Assembly (NCBI RefSeq): GCF_018070075.1
Contig: NZ_JAGPXE010000003.1
Span: 62,001-126,000 of the forward strand
DNA: 64,000 bases
Origin: Saccharopolyspora endophytica
GTDB taxonomy: Bacteria > Actinomycetota > Actinomycetes > Mycobacteriales > Pseudonocardiaceae
Reading direction: 5' to 3'
Shown: positions 15,684 to 23,513 of the stretch, one piece after another
Numbering within the stretch: the first letter of the stretch is position 1
Layout of the letters: each line of letters begins with the position of its first letter
Position numbers and translations under genes: made by a program
The notes under the pieces: model-generated
Told to the model about the DNA's origin: nothing
The model's input: the letters and a program-made list of their open reading frames with translations, nothing else
Databases searched by the model: none

Positions 15684-16469
15684 ATGGCAGTCGGGCAGGA
15701 GTTCACGCGCGCTCAGGACGGCACCTCGCTGGCCTTCCAGGTCGCGGGTGCGGGACGCCCGCTGGTGCTGCTGGCGGGGCAGGCCAACAACCACCGCTGG
15801 TGGGACGGCGCGCGCGAGGACTTCGAGGGCGCCCACCGCACCATCACCACGGACTACCGGGGGACGGGTGCCAGCGGCAAACCCGATCAGCCTTGCTCCA
15901 CGGAGGATTTCGCCGAGGACGTCATCGCCGTGCTGGACGCGCTCGGCATCGACTCCGCTGACGTGTACGGCACCTCCATGGGTGGTCGCTCCGCCCAGTG
16001 GCTGGCCATCAACCACCCCGATCGCGTGCGACGGCTGGTCCTCGGCTGCACGTCGCCGGGCGGCCCGCACGCGGTCGAACGCGACGCCGCGGTTCGCCGC
16101 GCGCTCGCGCAGCCCGACCGGGACGCGGCCGAACGAGCGCTGCTGGAGCTGATGTACAGCCCGGAGTGGCTGGCCTCGCACGACGGGCCGCGCACCGTTC
16201 TCGGTGACCCGGACATGCCGGTGCACGCCCGCCACCACCTCGCCGCCAGCAACGGCCACAACGCCTGGGACCGGCTGGACGAGATCTGCTCGCCCACCCT
16301 CGTCCTGCACGGCGCCGACGACCGGATGACCCCGGCGAGCAATGCCGAGCTGCTGGCCCAGCGCATCCCGAACGCCGAAGCGCACGTCCTGCCCGGTCTC
16401 CGCCACGCCTACTTCCACGAGAACCGGCCGGTGGCGAGCAAGCTCGTCGGCGACTTCCTCGCGCGCTGA
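15684..16469 (+). CDS. Alpha/beta hydrolase
   Basis: This 261-residue alpha/beta-hydrolase fold protein has its nucleophile in G-T-S-M-G (Ser 98), an acid in 'LHGADDRMTP' and the base in 'GLRHAYF'. The class covers esterases, C-C hydrolases and lactonases such as 3-oxoadipate enol-lactonase, which it resembles in length and in the 'DYRGTGASGKP' loop. ATG 15684 has GGAGGAG upstream. It stands alone before a GntR gene in the same direction; the substrate is not known. Confidence 0.85.
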   Translation: MAVGQEFTRAQDGTSLAFQVAGAGRPLVLLAGQANNHRWWDGAREDFEGAHRTITTDYRGTGASGKPDQPCSTEDFAEDVIAVLDALGIDSADVYGTSMGGRSAQWLAINHPDRVRRLVLGCTSPGGPHAVERDAAVRRALAQPDRDAAERALLELMYSPEWLASHDGPRTVLGDPDMPVHARHHLAASNGHNAWDRLDEICSPTLVLHGADDRMTPASNAELLAQRIPNAEAHVLPGLRHAYFHENRPVASKLVGDFLAR

Positions 16470-16525
16470 TCTTCCGCCCGGTGAGGATGGCGCGGGCCTG
16501 CGCGAACCCCGCCCGCTAAGATGGT

Positions 16526-16535
16526 GGACAAAATT
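16526..16535. promoter_or_regulatory. Possible GntR operator overlapping the regulator's upstream region
   Basis: The AT-rich stretch GACAAAATTGTTATCAAT contains ACAA-AA-TTGT, a short dyad of the kind bound by FCD-type GntR proteins, 25 bases before the GTG start at 16560. Probable autoregulation; the dyad is short, so this is tentative. Confidence 0.35.
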
Positions 16536-16559
16536 GTTATCAATCTCGGGGTAGGGGTA

Positions 16560-17237
16560 GTGACCACAGCGAAGCGGGACGACGTCGGCCAGGAGGCTCC
16601 GGTCGTGGACGCCATCCGCGAGGCCATCACCAGTGGAGACTTCGCCCCGAACCAGCGGCTGGTGGAGGCCGAGCTCGCCGAGCAGTTCGGCGTCAGCCGC
16701 GCCGCCGTCCGCAACGCGCTCGTCCAGCTGACCACCGAGGGCCTCGTGGAGCGCATCCAGAACCGGGGCGCTCGCGTGCGGGCGGTGTCGCTGCAGGAAG
16801 CCATCGAGATCACCGAGGTCCGGATGGTCGTCGAAGGCCTGTGCGCGGCGCGCGCGGCCGAGCGCGCCACCGAGCAGGAGCACGGTGAGCTGCGCGAGAT
16901 CGGTGAGCTGATGCAGCAGGCCGTCGCCGCCGGCGACGTGCTCGGCTACTCCGAGATCAACAAGCGCCTGCACGCCCTGATCCTGCGCATCAGCGGCCAG
17001 GAGACGGCGTGCGCGGTGCTCGGGCGGCTGCGCGGCCAGAACGTCCGGCACCAGTTCCGCCTGGCCATGCACCCGGGCCGCCCCTCGGTGTCGCTGCCGC
17101 AGCACCTGGCGATCATCGAGGCCATCTGCGCCGGCGACGCCGACGCCGCCGAGTCGGCCATGCGCACCCACCTGGGAAGCGTCATCGAAGCCCTGCCCGA
17201 GGTGGACAAGACCCAGGCGCGCTTCAATGCCCTGTGA
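16560..17237 (+). CDS. GntR family transcriptional regulator (FCD domain)
   Basis: This 225-residue protein has an N-terminal winged helix ('PVVDAIREAITSGDFAPNQR', 'LAEQFGVSRAAVRNAL') and a C-terminal FCD all-helical sensor with metal-binding histidines ('RLHALILRIS', 'HLAIIEAICAGDADAAESAM'). The FCD type usually senses a carboxylic acid and represses a catabolic operon. I choose GTG 16560 because the DNA-binding domain begins just after it and an operator-like dyad precedes it; ATG 16521 is the alternative. Likely targets are the hydrolases on either side. Confidence 0.85.
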   Translation: MTTAKRDDVGQEAPVVDAIREAITSGDFAPNQRLVEAELAEQFGVSRAAVRNALVQLTTEGLVERIQNRGARVRAVSLQEAIEITEVRMVVEGLCAARAAERATEQEHGELREIGELMQQAVAAGDVLGYSEINKRLHALILRISGQETACAVLGRLRGQNVRHQFRLAMHPGRPSVSLPQHLAIIEAICAGDADAAESAMRTHLGSVIEALPEVDKTQARFNAL

Positions 17238-17240
17238 GCG

Positions 17241-18074
17241 CTAGCGGGCGGTGACCCGCTGGGCGAACTCCAGGGCGCGGGTGAAGATCCGCTCGCCGTC
17301 GACCGGCCCGCGCCACAGGTGCCCGGCGTCGGGCACCAGGTCGCATTCGACCGGCCGACCCGCCTCGCGCAGCGCGTCGGCCAGCAGTCGGCTCTGCTCG
17401 GCGGGAACGGCGTCGTCCGCGGTGCCGTGGGCGAGGTGGAACGGGGGAGCGGCGCCGTGCACGTGCGACACCGGGCTGGCCGCTCTCGCCAGATCGGGCA
17501 CCTGGGATGCCGCGGCTCCGAGGAGCTGAGCCTCCCGCGAGCCCGGGTCGTCCCGGGAGGGCATGGCGCTGAGATCGCTCGGCCCGTACCAGTCGACCAC
17601 TCCCGCCACCGCGTCCGGCGCGTTCCGGGTGGCGGTGAGGCCGAGCAGCGCGGCGAGGTGCCCGCCCGCGGACTCGCCCCACACCACGATCCGTTCCGCG
17701 TCGACCCCCAGATCGACGGCGCGGTCACGGATCCAGTGCACGGCGGTGGTCACGTCGTCGAGCTGCGCCGGGAAGGCCGCCTCGCCGCTGAGCCGGTAGT
17801 CGGCCGAGACGACGGCGAAGCCCGCCGCGACGAGCCGCGCGAACGGGCTCGGTGACCAGTCCCGCCAGGTCGGGCAGAACGAGGTCCGCGAGCCGAGCCG
17901 CCAGCCTCCGCCGTGCAGGAACAGCACCACCGGTGGTTTCGGCACCGGCGGCAGGTGGACGTCGGCCAGCAGCGGGCGGAACCCGGCCGGAGTCGCGTAG
18001 GGCACTGCGCGCAGGAGCTTTCCCGGCATGCCTCCGATCGCCGTCGCGGCGGGAAGCGGTTCGGTGCCGGTCAT
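17241..18074 (-). CDS. Alpha/beta hydrolase (BD-FAE/HSL-type esterase)
   Basis: This 277-residue esterase of the hormone-sensitive-lipase type has oxyanion motif HGGG at 54-57, nucleophile elbow G-E-S-A-G, an Asp in 'HGTADDAVP' and a His in 'DAGHLW'. It should hydrolyse small esters or amides. The start at ATG 18074 overlaps the stop of the upstream cupin gene (ATGA), so the two are translationally coupled. The 3' end lies 3 bases from the convergent GntR gene. Confidence 0.86.
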   Translation of the reverse strand: MTGTEPLPAATAIGGMPGKLLRAVPYATPAGFRPLLADVHLPPVPKPPVVLFLHGGGWRLGSRTSFCPTWRDWSPSPFARLVAAGFAVVSADYRLSGEAAFPAQLDDVTTAVHWIRDRAVDLGVDAERIVVWGESAGGHLAALLGLTATRNAPDAVAGVVDWYGPSDLSAMPSRDDPGSREAQLLGAAASQVPDLARAASPVSHVHGAAPPFHLAHGTADDAVPAEQSRLLADALREAGRPVECDLVPDAGHLWRGPVDGERIFTRALEFAQRVTAR

Positions 18075-18649
18075 GGTCGCTGCTCGTTCGCCGACGGAGT
18101 GCGCCACCGGTGATCCGGCAGGAACCGGACGTCGTAGCGCTCGCCCACGGCGCCGAACCTGTGCGGTTCGGGAACCACCGGCGCGGTCGGCAATCCCGGT
18201 TCGTCCGTGGGTGCGCCCAGGTTCTCGAAGAACCGCTCGAAGGTCCCGCCCGGCCCGGCCGCGACGCCGACGATGCGGCTGTGGTGGCGTTCGATCCGGT
18301 ACGCGTGCGGGCAGTTCTTCGGCACGAACCCGAAATCACCTGCTGTCAGCAGCTTCTCGTGCTGCTCGCCGCCGGTCTCCTCGACGAAGAGCCGGACGGC
18401 GCCGTCGGTGATGAAGAAGACCTCGTAGGTGTCCGGGTGCGAGTGCGCGGGGATGATGTCGCCCTTCGGTCCTTCGCAGGTGAAGAAGTTGAAGGTGTTC
18501 TCGGTCTGCTCGCCGCCGGCGTAGATCGTGAACAGGTCCCCGAACAGGTGCGCGCGGTCGCCCTGCCCCTTCTCGATGAAGTAGGGCTTGCCCGGCTCCG
18601 GCGGGATCTGCGAGCGCGTCCGGTGCTGCGTCGCGAACTCGATCGTCAT
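18071..18649 (-). CDS. Cupin-domain dioxygenase (quercetinase/pirin-like)
   Basis: This 192-residue protein carries one clear cupin core: HSHPDTYEVFF gives H-x-H-x4-E, and GDFGFVPKNCPHAY supplies the final histidine. These are the ligands of a Fe, Mn or Ni site as in quercetin 2,3-dioxygenase. The start at ATG 18649 has a perfect GGAGGGG. The operon continues with an esterase, so the pair may release and then oxidise an aromatic or polyphenol; this is inference. A MarR gene is divergent across 121 bases with an operator-like palindrome, which points to MarR repression relieved by the aromatic substrate. Confidence 0.86.
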   Translation of the reverse strand: MTIEFATQHRTRSQIPPEPGKPYFIEKGQGDRAHLFGDLFTIYAGGEQTENTFNFFTCEGPKGDIIPAHSHPDTYEVFFITDGAVRLFVEETGGEQHEKLLTAGDFGFVPKNCPHAYRIERHHSRIVGVAAGPGGTFERFFENLGAPTDEPGLPTAPVVPEPHRFGAVGERYDVRFLPDHRWRTPSANEQRP

Positions 18650-18679
18650 GGTCCCCTCCGCGTTCCAAGTCGCCGATAC

Positions 18680-18696
18680 CGTCAAGGTACCTGACG
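18680..18696. promoter_or_regulatory. MarR operator candidate
   Basis: CGTCA-AGGTACC-TGACG is a 17-base dyad with perfect 5-bp outer arms around the palindromic GGTACC. It lies between the divergent cupin and MarR genes, the usual place for MarR binding. Confidence 0.6.
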
Positions 18697-18770
18697 ATGG
18701 GCGAGGTGTGAACGACCGGGCGGGAGATCGTGCGATCGTGTACCTCGACCGCTCCCGGAAGCTGAGGATC

Positions 18771-19208
18771 ATGGACGACATCCCGCCGAACGTGCCGCAA
18801 CTGCTGGCATCGGCCAAGCGCTGGTTCGACGACGCTCTGCACAACAGCATGCGGCACTCCGGCGAGCAGCCGGTCACGGTCGCGCAGGCCGCGGTGTTCG
18901 CCAGCCTCGACGCGGCGGGAACGTCCGTCGCCGAACTGGCCCGCCGGATCGGCACCACCCGCCAGTCGGTCCACCAGGCGGTGCACGGGCTGATCGGGAT
19001 GGGTCTGCTCGAACAGGTCCCCGACCCCACGTCGGCCCGCAGCCGGCTGGTCCGCGTCACCGAGGAAGGCGCCCGCGTCCACCGCAAGGCCCTGCGCACC
19101 ATCGAGGCCATCGAACGCGAACTGGCCACGCGCATCGGCCACGACGCCGTCGCCGCCCTGCGCGCCGCGCTCGACCAGCCCTGGGACACCCCGCCCCTCA
19201 TCCGATGA
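18771..19208 (+). CDS. MarR family transcriptional regulator
   Basis: This 145-residue winged-helix protein of normal MarR length has 'TSVAELARRIGTTRQSVHQAVHGLIGMGLLEQVPD' as recognition region and 'ARSRLVRVTEEG' as wing. The start at ATG 18771 has GAGG 6 bases upstream; the open frame continues further up but without a ribosome site. It is divergent from the cupin-esterase operon and probably represses it. Confidence 0.88.
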   Translation: MDDIPPNVPQLLASAKRWFDDALHNSMRHSGEQPVTVAQAAVFASLDAAGTSVAELARRIGTTRQSVHQAVHGLIGMGLLEQVPDPTSARSRLVRVTEEGARVHRKALRTIEAIERELATRIGHDAVAALRAALDQPWDTPPLIR

Positions 19209-19258
19209 CCGGAAAGGAGGGGAATTCGACGTTGTAGTCATCCGCGCTGTTGACCAGC

Positions 19259-20233
19259 ATGGATGACATGCGAACCCGCACTGTGCTGGCCCTCGTCTTC
19301 GACGGGGTGCTGAGCCTCGATCTCACCGGACCCGTCGAGGTATTCGCGGGCGCCAACGCGTGGTGCGCCGAGCAGGGGCTGGACAAGGCCTACGAGATCA
19401 GGACCGCGAGCATCGGTGGAAACCCGGTGCGCACGTCGTCGGGACTGGTGATCACACCGGACTCCGCCCTCGACGACGGCCCCGCGCCCGACCTGCTGCT
19501 GGTGCCGGGCGGGGAGGGCACCCGGGAACAACCCGACGTCGTCGACTGGCTGCGCGGCAACGCCCGGCGAGCCGAACGGCTGGTCTCGGTGTGCAGCGGC
19601 GCGTTCCTGCTCGCCGAAGCCGGACTGCTCGACGGGCGCAGGGCCACCACGCACTGGTGGCTGTGCGACACCCTGGCCGGCAGGTTCCCCGAGATCGACG
19701 TCGAGCCCGAACCGATCTTCGTGCGCGACGGCGAGGTCTCCACCTCGGCCGGGGTGACCGCCGGAATCGACCTCGCGCTCGCGCTGGTCGAGGACGACCT
19801 CGGCCGCGAAGCGGCACTGACCGTCGCCCGGTACCTCGTGGTGTTCCTGCGCAGGCCCGGCGACCAGTCGCAGTTCAGCGCGCAGCTGGCGGGCCAGACC
19901 GCGCAGCGCAGGTCGTTGCGCGAGGTCCAGCGCTGGATCGACGAACACCCCGAGGCCGACCTGGCGATTCCCGCGCTCGCGGAGAGGGCGAACCTCTCGC
20001 CGCGCCAGTTCGCCCGCGCCTTCACCGCCGAGGTCGGGACGTCGCCCGGGCGCTACGTCGACCGCGTGCGCTTGGAAGCCGCCCGGCGCCGGCTGGAGGA
20101 CACCGACGCCGGGATCGAAGAGACGGCCAGGAACTGCGGTTTCGGCACACCCGAGGCGATGCGCCGAGCGTTCATCCGCGCCCTCGGAGTCGGACCCGCC
20201 GAGTACCGCCGCCGGTTCAAGCCGGCGAGCTGA
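19259..20233 (+). CDS. GlxA-family regulator (DJ-1/PfpI domain plus AraC HTH)
   Basis: This 324-residue protein has an N-terminal DJ-1/PfpI class I glutamine-amidotransferase-like domain (about 1-180, with the nucleophile-elbow Cys in 'SVCSGAFLL') and a C-terminal AraC HTH ('LAERANLSPRQFARAFTAEVG', 'TARNCGFGTPEAMRRAF'). GlxA/GliR-type regulators sense small metabolites. TTG 19250, ATG 19259 and ATG 19268 are all possible starts; no strong ribosome site decides. A 7-bp dyad (GTCATCC 19237-19243 and GGATGAC 19261-19267) overlaps the start and may be its own operator. The next gene, a lone DJ-1 protein, follows after 17 bases and is the probable target. Confidence 0.85.
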   Translation: MDDMRTRTVLALVFDGVLSLDLTGPVEVFAGANAWCAEQGLDKAYEIRTASIGGNPVRTSSGLVITPDSALDDGPAPDLLLVPGGEGTREQPDVVDWLRGNARRAERLVSVCSGAFLLAEAGLLDGRRATTHWWLCDTLAGRFPEIDVEPEPIFVRDGEVSTSAGVTAGIDLALALVEDDLGREAALTVARYLVVFLRRPGDQSQFSAQLAGQTAQRRSLREVQRWIDEHPEADLAIPALAERANLSPRQFARAFTAEVGTSPGRYVDRVRLEAARRRLEDTDAGIEETARNCGFGTPEAMRRAFIRALGVGPAEYRRRFKPAS

Positions 20234-20250
20234 TCACCAGGAGGAGACAG

Positions 20251-20898
20251 ATGCAGATCGCGATCCCGCTGTACGACGAGTTCACCGCCCTGGACGCCAT
20301 CGGGCCCCACGACGTGCTGGCGAGCCTGCCCGGCGCCGAGGTCGTGCTCGTCGCTGAGCGCACCGACGTGGTGAGCAACGACCACGGCAGCGTGCGGGTC
20401 GTCCCGGCGGCCACCTTGGACGAGGTGCCGAAACCGGACGTCGTCGTGGTCCCCGGCGGCAACCACCACAACCAGCTGCCCGACGGGCCGGTGGTGCAGT
20501 GGCTGCGGCGCGTCGACGCCACCACGACCTGGACGACGTCGGTGTGCACCGGATCGCTGCTGCTGGGAGCTGCCGGGCTGCTCGACGGCCGCCGGGCCAC
20601 CTCGCACTGGCTCGCGCTCGAACAGCTGACCCGGTTCGGTGCCGAGCCCACCGGAGAACGCGTGGTGTTCGACGGCAAGTACGTGACGGCGGCGGGCGTG
20701 TCCGCGGGCATCGACATGGCGTTGCGGCTGGTCGCGCGCATCGCGGGCGATGAGGTGGCGCAGGGCGTGCAGCTGGGCATCGAGTACGACCCGCAACCGC
20801 CGTTCGACGCCGGCTCGCCCGAGAAGGCACCGGCGGCCGTCGTGGACTTCGTCGACGCGCAACTGCGCCCCATGGTCGAGGGCCGGGTCCCCGCCTGA
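20251..20898 (+). CDS. DJ-1/PfpI family protein (isonitrile hydratase-like)
   Basis: This 215-residue single-domain DJ-1/PfpI protein has its reactive Cys in 'TSVCTGSLLLGAAGLLDGRRATSHW'. This segment closely matches isonitrile hydratase InhA and the sensor domain of the regulator just upstream. Possible reactions include isonitrile hydration, glyoxalase III or deglycase activity. ATG 20251 follows an excellent AGGAGGAG. It is cotranscribed with the GlxA-type regulator and ends before a strong terminator. Confidence 0.86.
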   Translation: MQIAIPLYDEFTALDAIGPHDVLASLPGAEVVLVAERTDVVSNDHGSVRVVPAATLDEVPKPDVVVVPGGNHHNQLPDGPVVQWLRRVDATTTWTTSVCTGSLLLGAAGLLDGRRATSHWLALEQLTRFGAEPTGERVVFDGKYVTAAGVSAGIDMALRLVARIAGDEVAQGVQLGIEYDPQPPFDAGSPEKAPAAVVDFVDAQLRPMVEGRVPA

Positions 20899-20930
20899 CG
20901 CGAACGGGCGACTCGACGGAGGTTCCGAGA

Positions 20931-20970
20931 CCGGCGCGGTGTGGGCACCATGAGAACCACACCGCGCCGG
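20931..20970 (+). terminator. Terminator after the DJ-1 operon
   Basis: Perfect 14-bp arms (20931-20944 and 20957-20970) enclose a 12-base loop, 33 bases past the DJ-1 stop and before the VOC gene. No T-run. Confidence 0.75.
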
Positions 20971-21014
20971 GGCGGTCCTGCCGCTCTCCCGGCGCAGTTC
21001 CCGAGGAGGCTGGC

Positions 21015-21416
21015 ATGGCCGAGTTCCCACCCATCACGCACGTGGCGATCACCGTGTCCGATCTCGAACGCAGCACCCGCTGGTACCGGGCCCTGTTCGG
21101 ATCAGAACCCGTCCTGGACGAGGACGAGACCAGCGGCGGTTTCCACCACACCGTGTTCGCGCTGGCCGGCGGACAGCTGTTCGGGCTGCACACCCACCCC
21201 GGCGGCGCCAAGGGCGGGGCGTTCGACGGGCACCGCACCGGACTGGACCACGTGGCCTTCGCCTGCCGCGACCGGGCAGAGCTGGAGAGCTGGTGCCACC
21301 GCCTCGACGACCTCGACATCCAGCACGGCGGCATCGTCGACGCCCACTACGGCTCCGGGGTGCAGTTCCGGGACCCCGACCACATCGCACTCGAGTTCTT
21401 CGCCCCACCGGCCTGA
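21015..21416 (+). CDS. VOC family protein (glyoxalase/dioxygenase superfamily)
   Basis: This 133-residue single VOC module has the paired beta-alpha-beta3 units. Metal-ligand-type residues are present: His in 'ITHVAITVSDLE', His in 'GLDHVAFACRD' and the closing Glu in 'DPDHIALEFF'. This fits a glyoxalase-like or dioxygenase-like enzyme or a resistance protein; the substrate is unknown. ATG 21015 follows GAGGAGG. It stands alone between a terminator and the next gene's leader. Confidence 0.86.
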   Translation: MAEFPPITHVAITVSDLERSTRWYRALFGSEPVLDEDETSGGFHHTVFALAGGQLFGLHTHPGGAKGGAFDGHRTGLDHVAFACRDRAELESWCHRLDDLDIQHGGIVDAHYGSGVQFRDPDHIALEFFAPPA

Positions 21417-21519
21417 ACCCCGCGCAAGCCCTCCGCGGTCCAACCTGTTGCCGAGGCGGCAAAGAACGTTGCTGAATCCTGCGGGGGTTGGGCATGGTGG
21501 TCGCTGGAGGTGGTCAGTG

Positions 21520-23157
21520 ATGGAAAACGAGGGTCTGACCAGGTACGACGTGGTCGTCGTCGGGGGCGGCGCGGCCGGGTTGAACGCCGCGCTGATGCTG
21601 GGGAGGGCGCGTCGCAGCGTCCTGGTGATCGACGGCGAGCAGCCCCGCAACGCCCCCGCCGCCCACATGCACGGGTTCCTCTCGCGCGACGGTGAGGCGC
21701 CCGCGGACCTGCTCGCGGCCGGTCGCCGCGAAGTGGCGGGCTACGGGGGAGAGATCCTCACCGGGCAGGTGGTTTCGGCGGGCCGCGAGGGCTCGGGCTT
21801 CGTCGTGGAGACGGCCGACGGCCGGCGGGTGAGTGCGCGACGGCTGCTGCTGGCAACCGGTCTGCGCGACGAACTTCCCGACGTGCCGGGGTTGGCGGAC
21901 AGATGGGGCCGCGACGTGCTGCACTGCCCCTACTGCCACGGCTGGGAGTTCCGCGACGAACCGATCGGCGTGCTCGCGACCGGCCCGATGAGCGTGCACC
22001 AGGCCCTGCTGTTCCGGCAGTGGAGCGAGCGGATCACGCTGCTGCTCAACGGATCCGACGCTCCGTCCGGTGAGGAAGCCGACAAGCTCGCCGCTCGCGG
22101 CATCGACGTCGTCGCGGAGCCGGTCGAGAGGCTGGAGGTCGTGGGCGACGAGCTGACCGGAGTTCGCCTGGCGGGCGGGCGAGTCGTTCCGCTGCGGGCG
22201 TTGGCGGTGGCTCCGCGCATGGTCGCCCGGTCGGAACCGGCCGCCGGCCTCGGGCTGGAACCCGAGGCGCACCCCAGCGGCGGTGCGCACATCCCCTCGG
22301 ACGAGCACGGCCGGACGTCCGTGCCGGGCGTGTGGGTCGCGGGCAACACGACCGACCTGCGCGCCACCGTGATCGTCGCGGCGGCGGCCGGGGCGACCGT
22401 CGGGGGAATGATCAACATGGACCTGCTCGAGGAGGAGACCGCCCGCGCCGTCGCCTCCGCGCGGAATCCCTTCACCGCGGCGGCGGAGAACCGCACCTGC
22501 GAGGTCGCGATGGGCGACAGCCGGCACGGACTGGTGCACGACCAGGAGGAGCACATGAGCGCAGCGGAGTGGGACGAGCGGTACGGCAGCCAGGAGCGGC
22601 TCTTCAGCGGCGCCGTCAACGACGCCCTCGTCGCCGAGGTCACCGGCATGTCGCCGGGGCAGGCCCTCGACGTCGGCTGCGGCGAGGGCGGCGACGCGAT
22701 CTGGCTGGCCGAGCAGGGCTGGAAGGTGACCGCCACCGACATCTCGCGGGTGGCGGTCGAGCGCGGTGCTGCGGTCGCCGCGGAGCGCGCTGCCGAGGTC
22801 GCCGCGAACATCGCGTGGGTGCGCGCGGACCTCGCCGCCGAGCACCCGCCGGCCCGCTCGTTCGACCTGGTATCCGCGCAGTACTTCGCGCTGAAGAAGG
22901 AGCGCGGCGACGAGCCGGTGCGCGCCCTGCTGGCCGCCGTGGCGGTGGGCGGCACGCTGCTGTACGTCGGCCACGACCCCGCCGGGTTCCCGCCGGACGC
23001 CGAGTTCGACCCCGCCGAGTACGTCCAGCCCGCCGACGTCGCGAAGTTCCTCGACGAGGACTGGCAGGTGGAGGTCGACGAAACCCGCCCGCGCACCGGG
23101 CCCGGCAAGGAGGACCACCCGCACGACGTGGTGCTCAGGGCCCGTCGCGTGCGGTGA
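21520..23157 (+). CDS. Fused thioredoxin-reductase-like flavoprotein and SAM methyltransferase
   Basis: This 545-residue two-domain protein has no stop between its halves. Residues 1 to about 325 form an NAD(P)/FAD oxidoreductase of the thioredoxin reductase type: FAD motif GGGAAG at 15-20 and a redox pair C136-P-Y-C139. Residues 346-545 form a class I methyltransferase with SAM motif DVGCGEG at 384-390. ATG 21520 has GGAGG upstream. A second, perfect ribosome site (AGGAGG 22544-22549) precedes the internal ATG at 22555, so the methyltransferase may also be made alone. The halves look like two neighbouring genes joined by loss of a stop codon. The link between the two activities, perhaps thiol reduction then methylation, is not known. 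Confidence 0.88.
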   Translation: MENEGLTRYDVVVVGGGAAGLNAALMLGRARRSVLVIDGEQPRNAPAAHMHGFLSRDGEAPADLLAAGRREVAGYGGEILTGQVVSAGREGSGFVVETADGRRVSARRLLLATGLRDELPDVPGLADRWGRDVLHCPYCHGWEFRDEPIGVLATGPMSVHQALLFRQWSERITLLLNGSDAPSGEEADKLAARGIDVVAEPVERLEVVGDELTGVRLAGGRVVPLRALAVAPRMVARSEPAAGLGLEPEAHPSGGAHIPSDEHGRTSVPGVWVAGNTTDLRATVIVAAAAGATVGGMINMDLLEEETARAVASARNPFTAAAENRTCEVAMGDSRHGLVHDQEEHMSAAEWDERYGSQERLFSGAVNDALVAEVTGMSPGQALDVGCGEGGDAIWLAEQGWKVTATDISRVAVERGAAVAAERAAEVAANIAWVRADLAAEHPPARSFDLVSAQYFALKKERGDEPVRALLAAVAVGGTLLYVGHDPAGFPPDAEFDPAEYVQPADVAKFLDEDWQVEVDETRPRTGPGKEDHPHDVVLRARRVR

Positions 23158-23160
23158 GGG

Positions 23161-23427
23161 TCAGGAGGCGCTGCGCAGGCTCACCTCACCGCGCCAGACC
23201 TCGGCGACCTTCTGCACCGGGAGGTCCAGGGCATCGCACAGGCCCACCACGGTGCCGAACGCCGGGGTCGGCAGCCGGCCGGACTCGATCTTGCGCAGCG
23301 TCTCGGGGGAGATCCCCGCCGCGCGGGCGATCTCGACCGCGTCGCGTCCTGCGCGCGCGTCCCGCAGCATCTTGCCGACGCGCGCGCCGGACTCCACCTG
23401 ATCAGGGGTGAGAGGAAGCCGTACCAC
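23161..23427 (-). CDS. XRE family helix-turn-helix regulator
   Basis: This 88-residue Cro/C1-type protein is mainly one HTH domain: 'VGKMLRDARAGRDAVEIARAAGISPETLRKIESGRLPTPAFGTVVGLCDALDLP'. GTG 23427 is chosen because the frame upstream runs through an operator palindrome; TTG 23463 is the outer limit. It is divergent from a methionine aminopeptidase gene, and two copies of one palindrome lie between them. It very likely controls both genes. Its 3' end lies 3 bases from the convergent fusion gene. Confidence 0.85.
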   Translation of the reverse strand: MVRLPLTPDQVESGARVGKMLRDARAGRDAVEIARAAGISPETLRKIESGRLPTPAFGTVVGLCDALDLPVQKVAEVWRGEVSLRSAS

Positions 23428-23444
23428 GACTCGAAGGCTACGGT

Positions 23445-23488
23445 GGTATTTAAATACCTGCAAGTGCTAGGCTTGGTATTAAAATACC
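23445..23488. promoter_or_regulatory. Twin palindromic operators between XRE regulator and methionine aminopeptidase
   Basis: GGTATTTAAATACC (23445-23458) is a perfect 14-base palindrome and GGTATTAAAATACC (23475-23488) repeats it with one base-pair break. Their spacing of 30 bases is close to three helix turns, so two dimers would bind the same DNA face. The AT-rich sites stand out in 70% GC DNA. They are probably bound by the XRE protein. Confidence 0.8.
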
Positions 23489-23513
23489 GACAGTGAGAGT
23501 CGTAGGAGTACGA

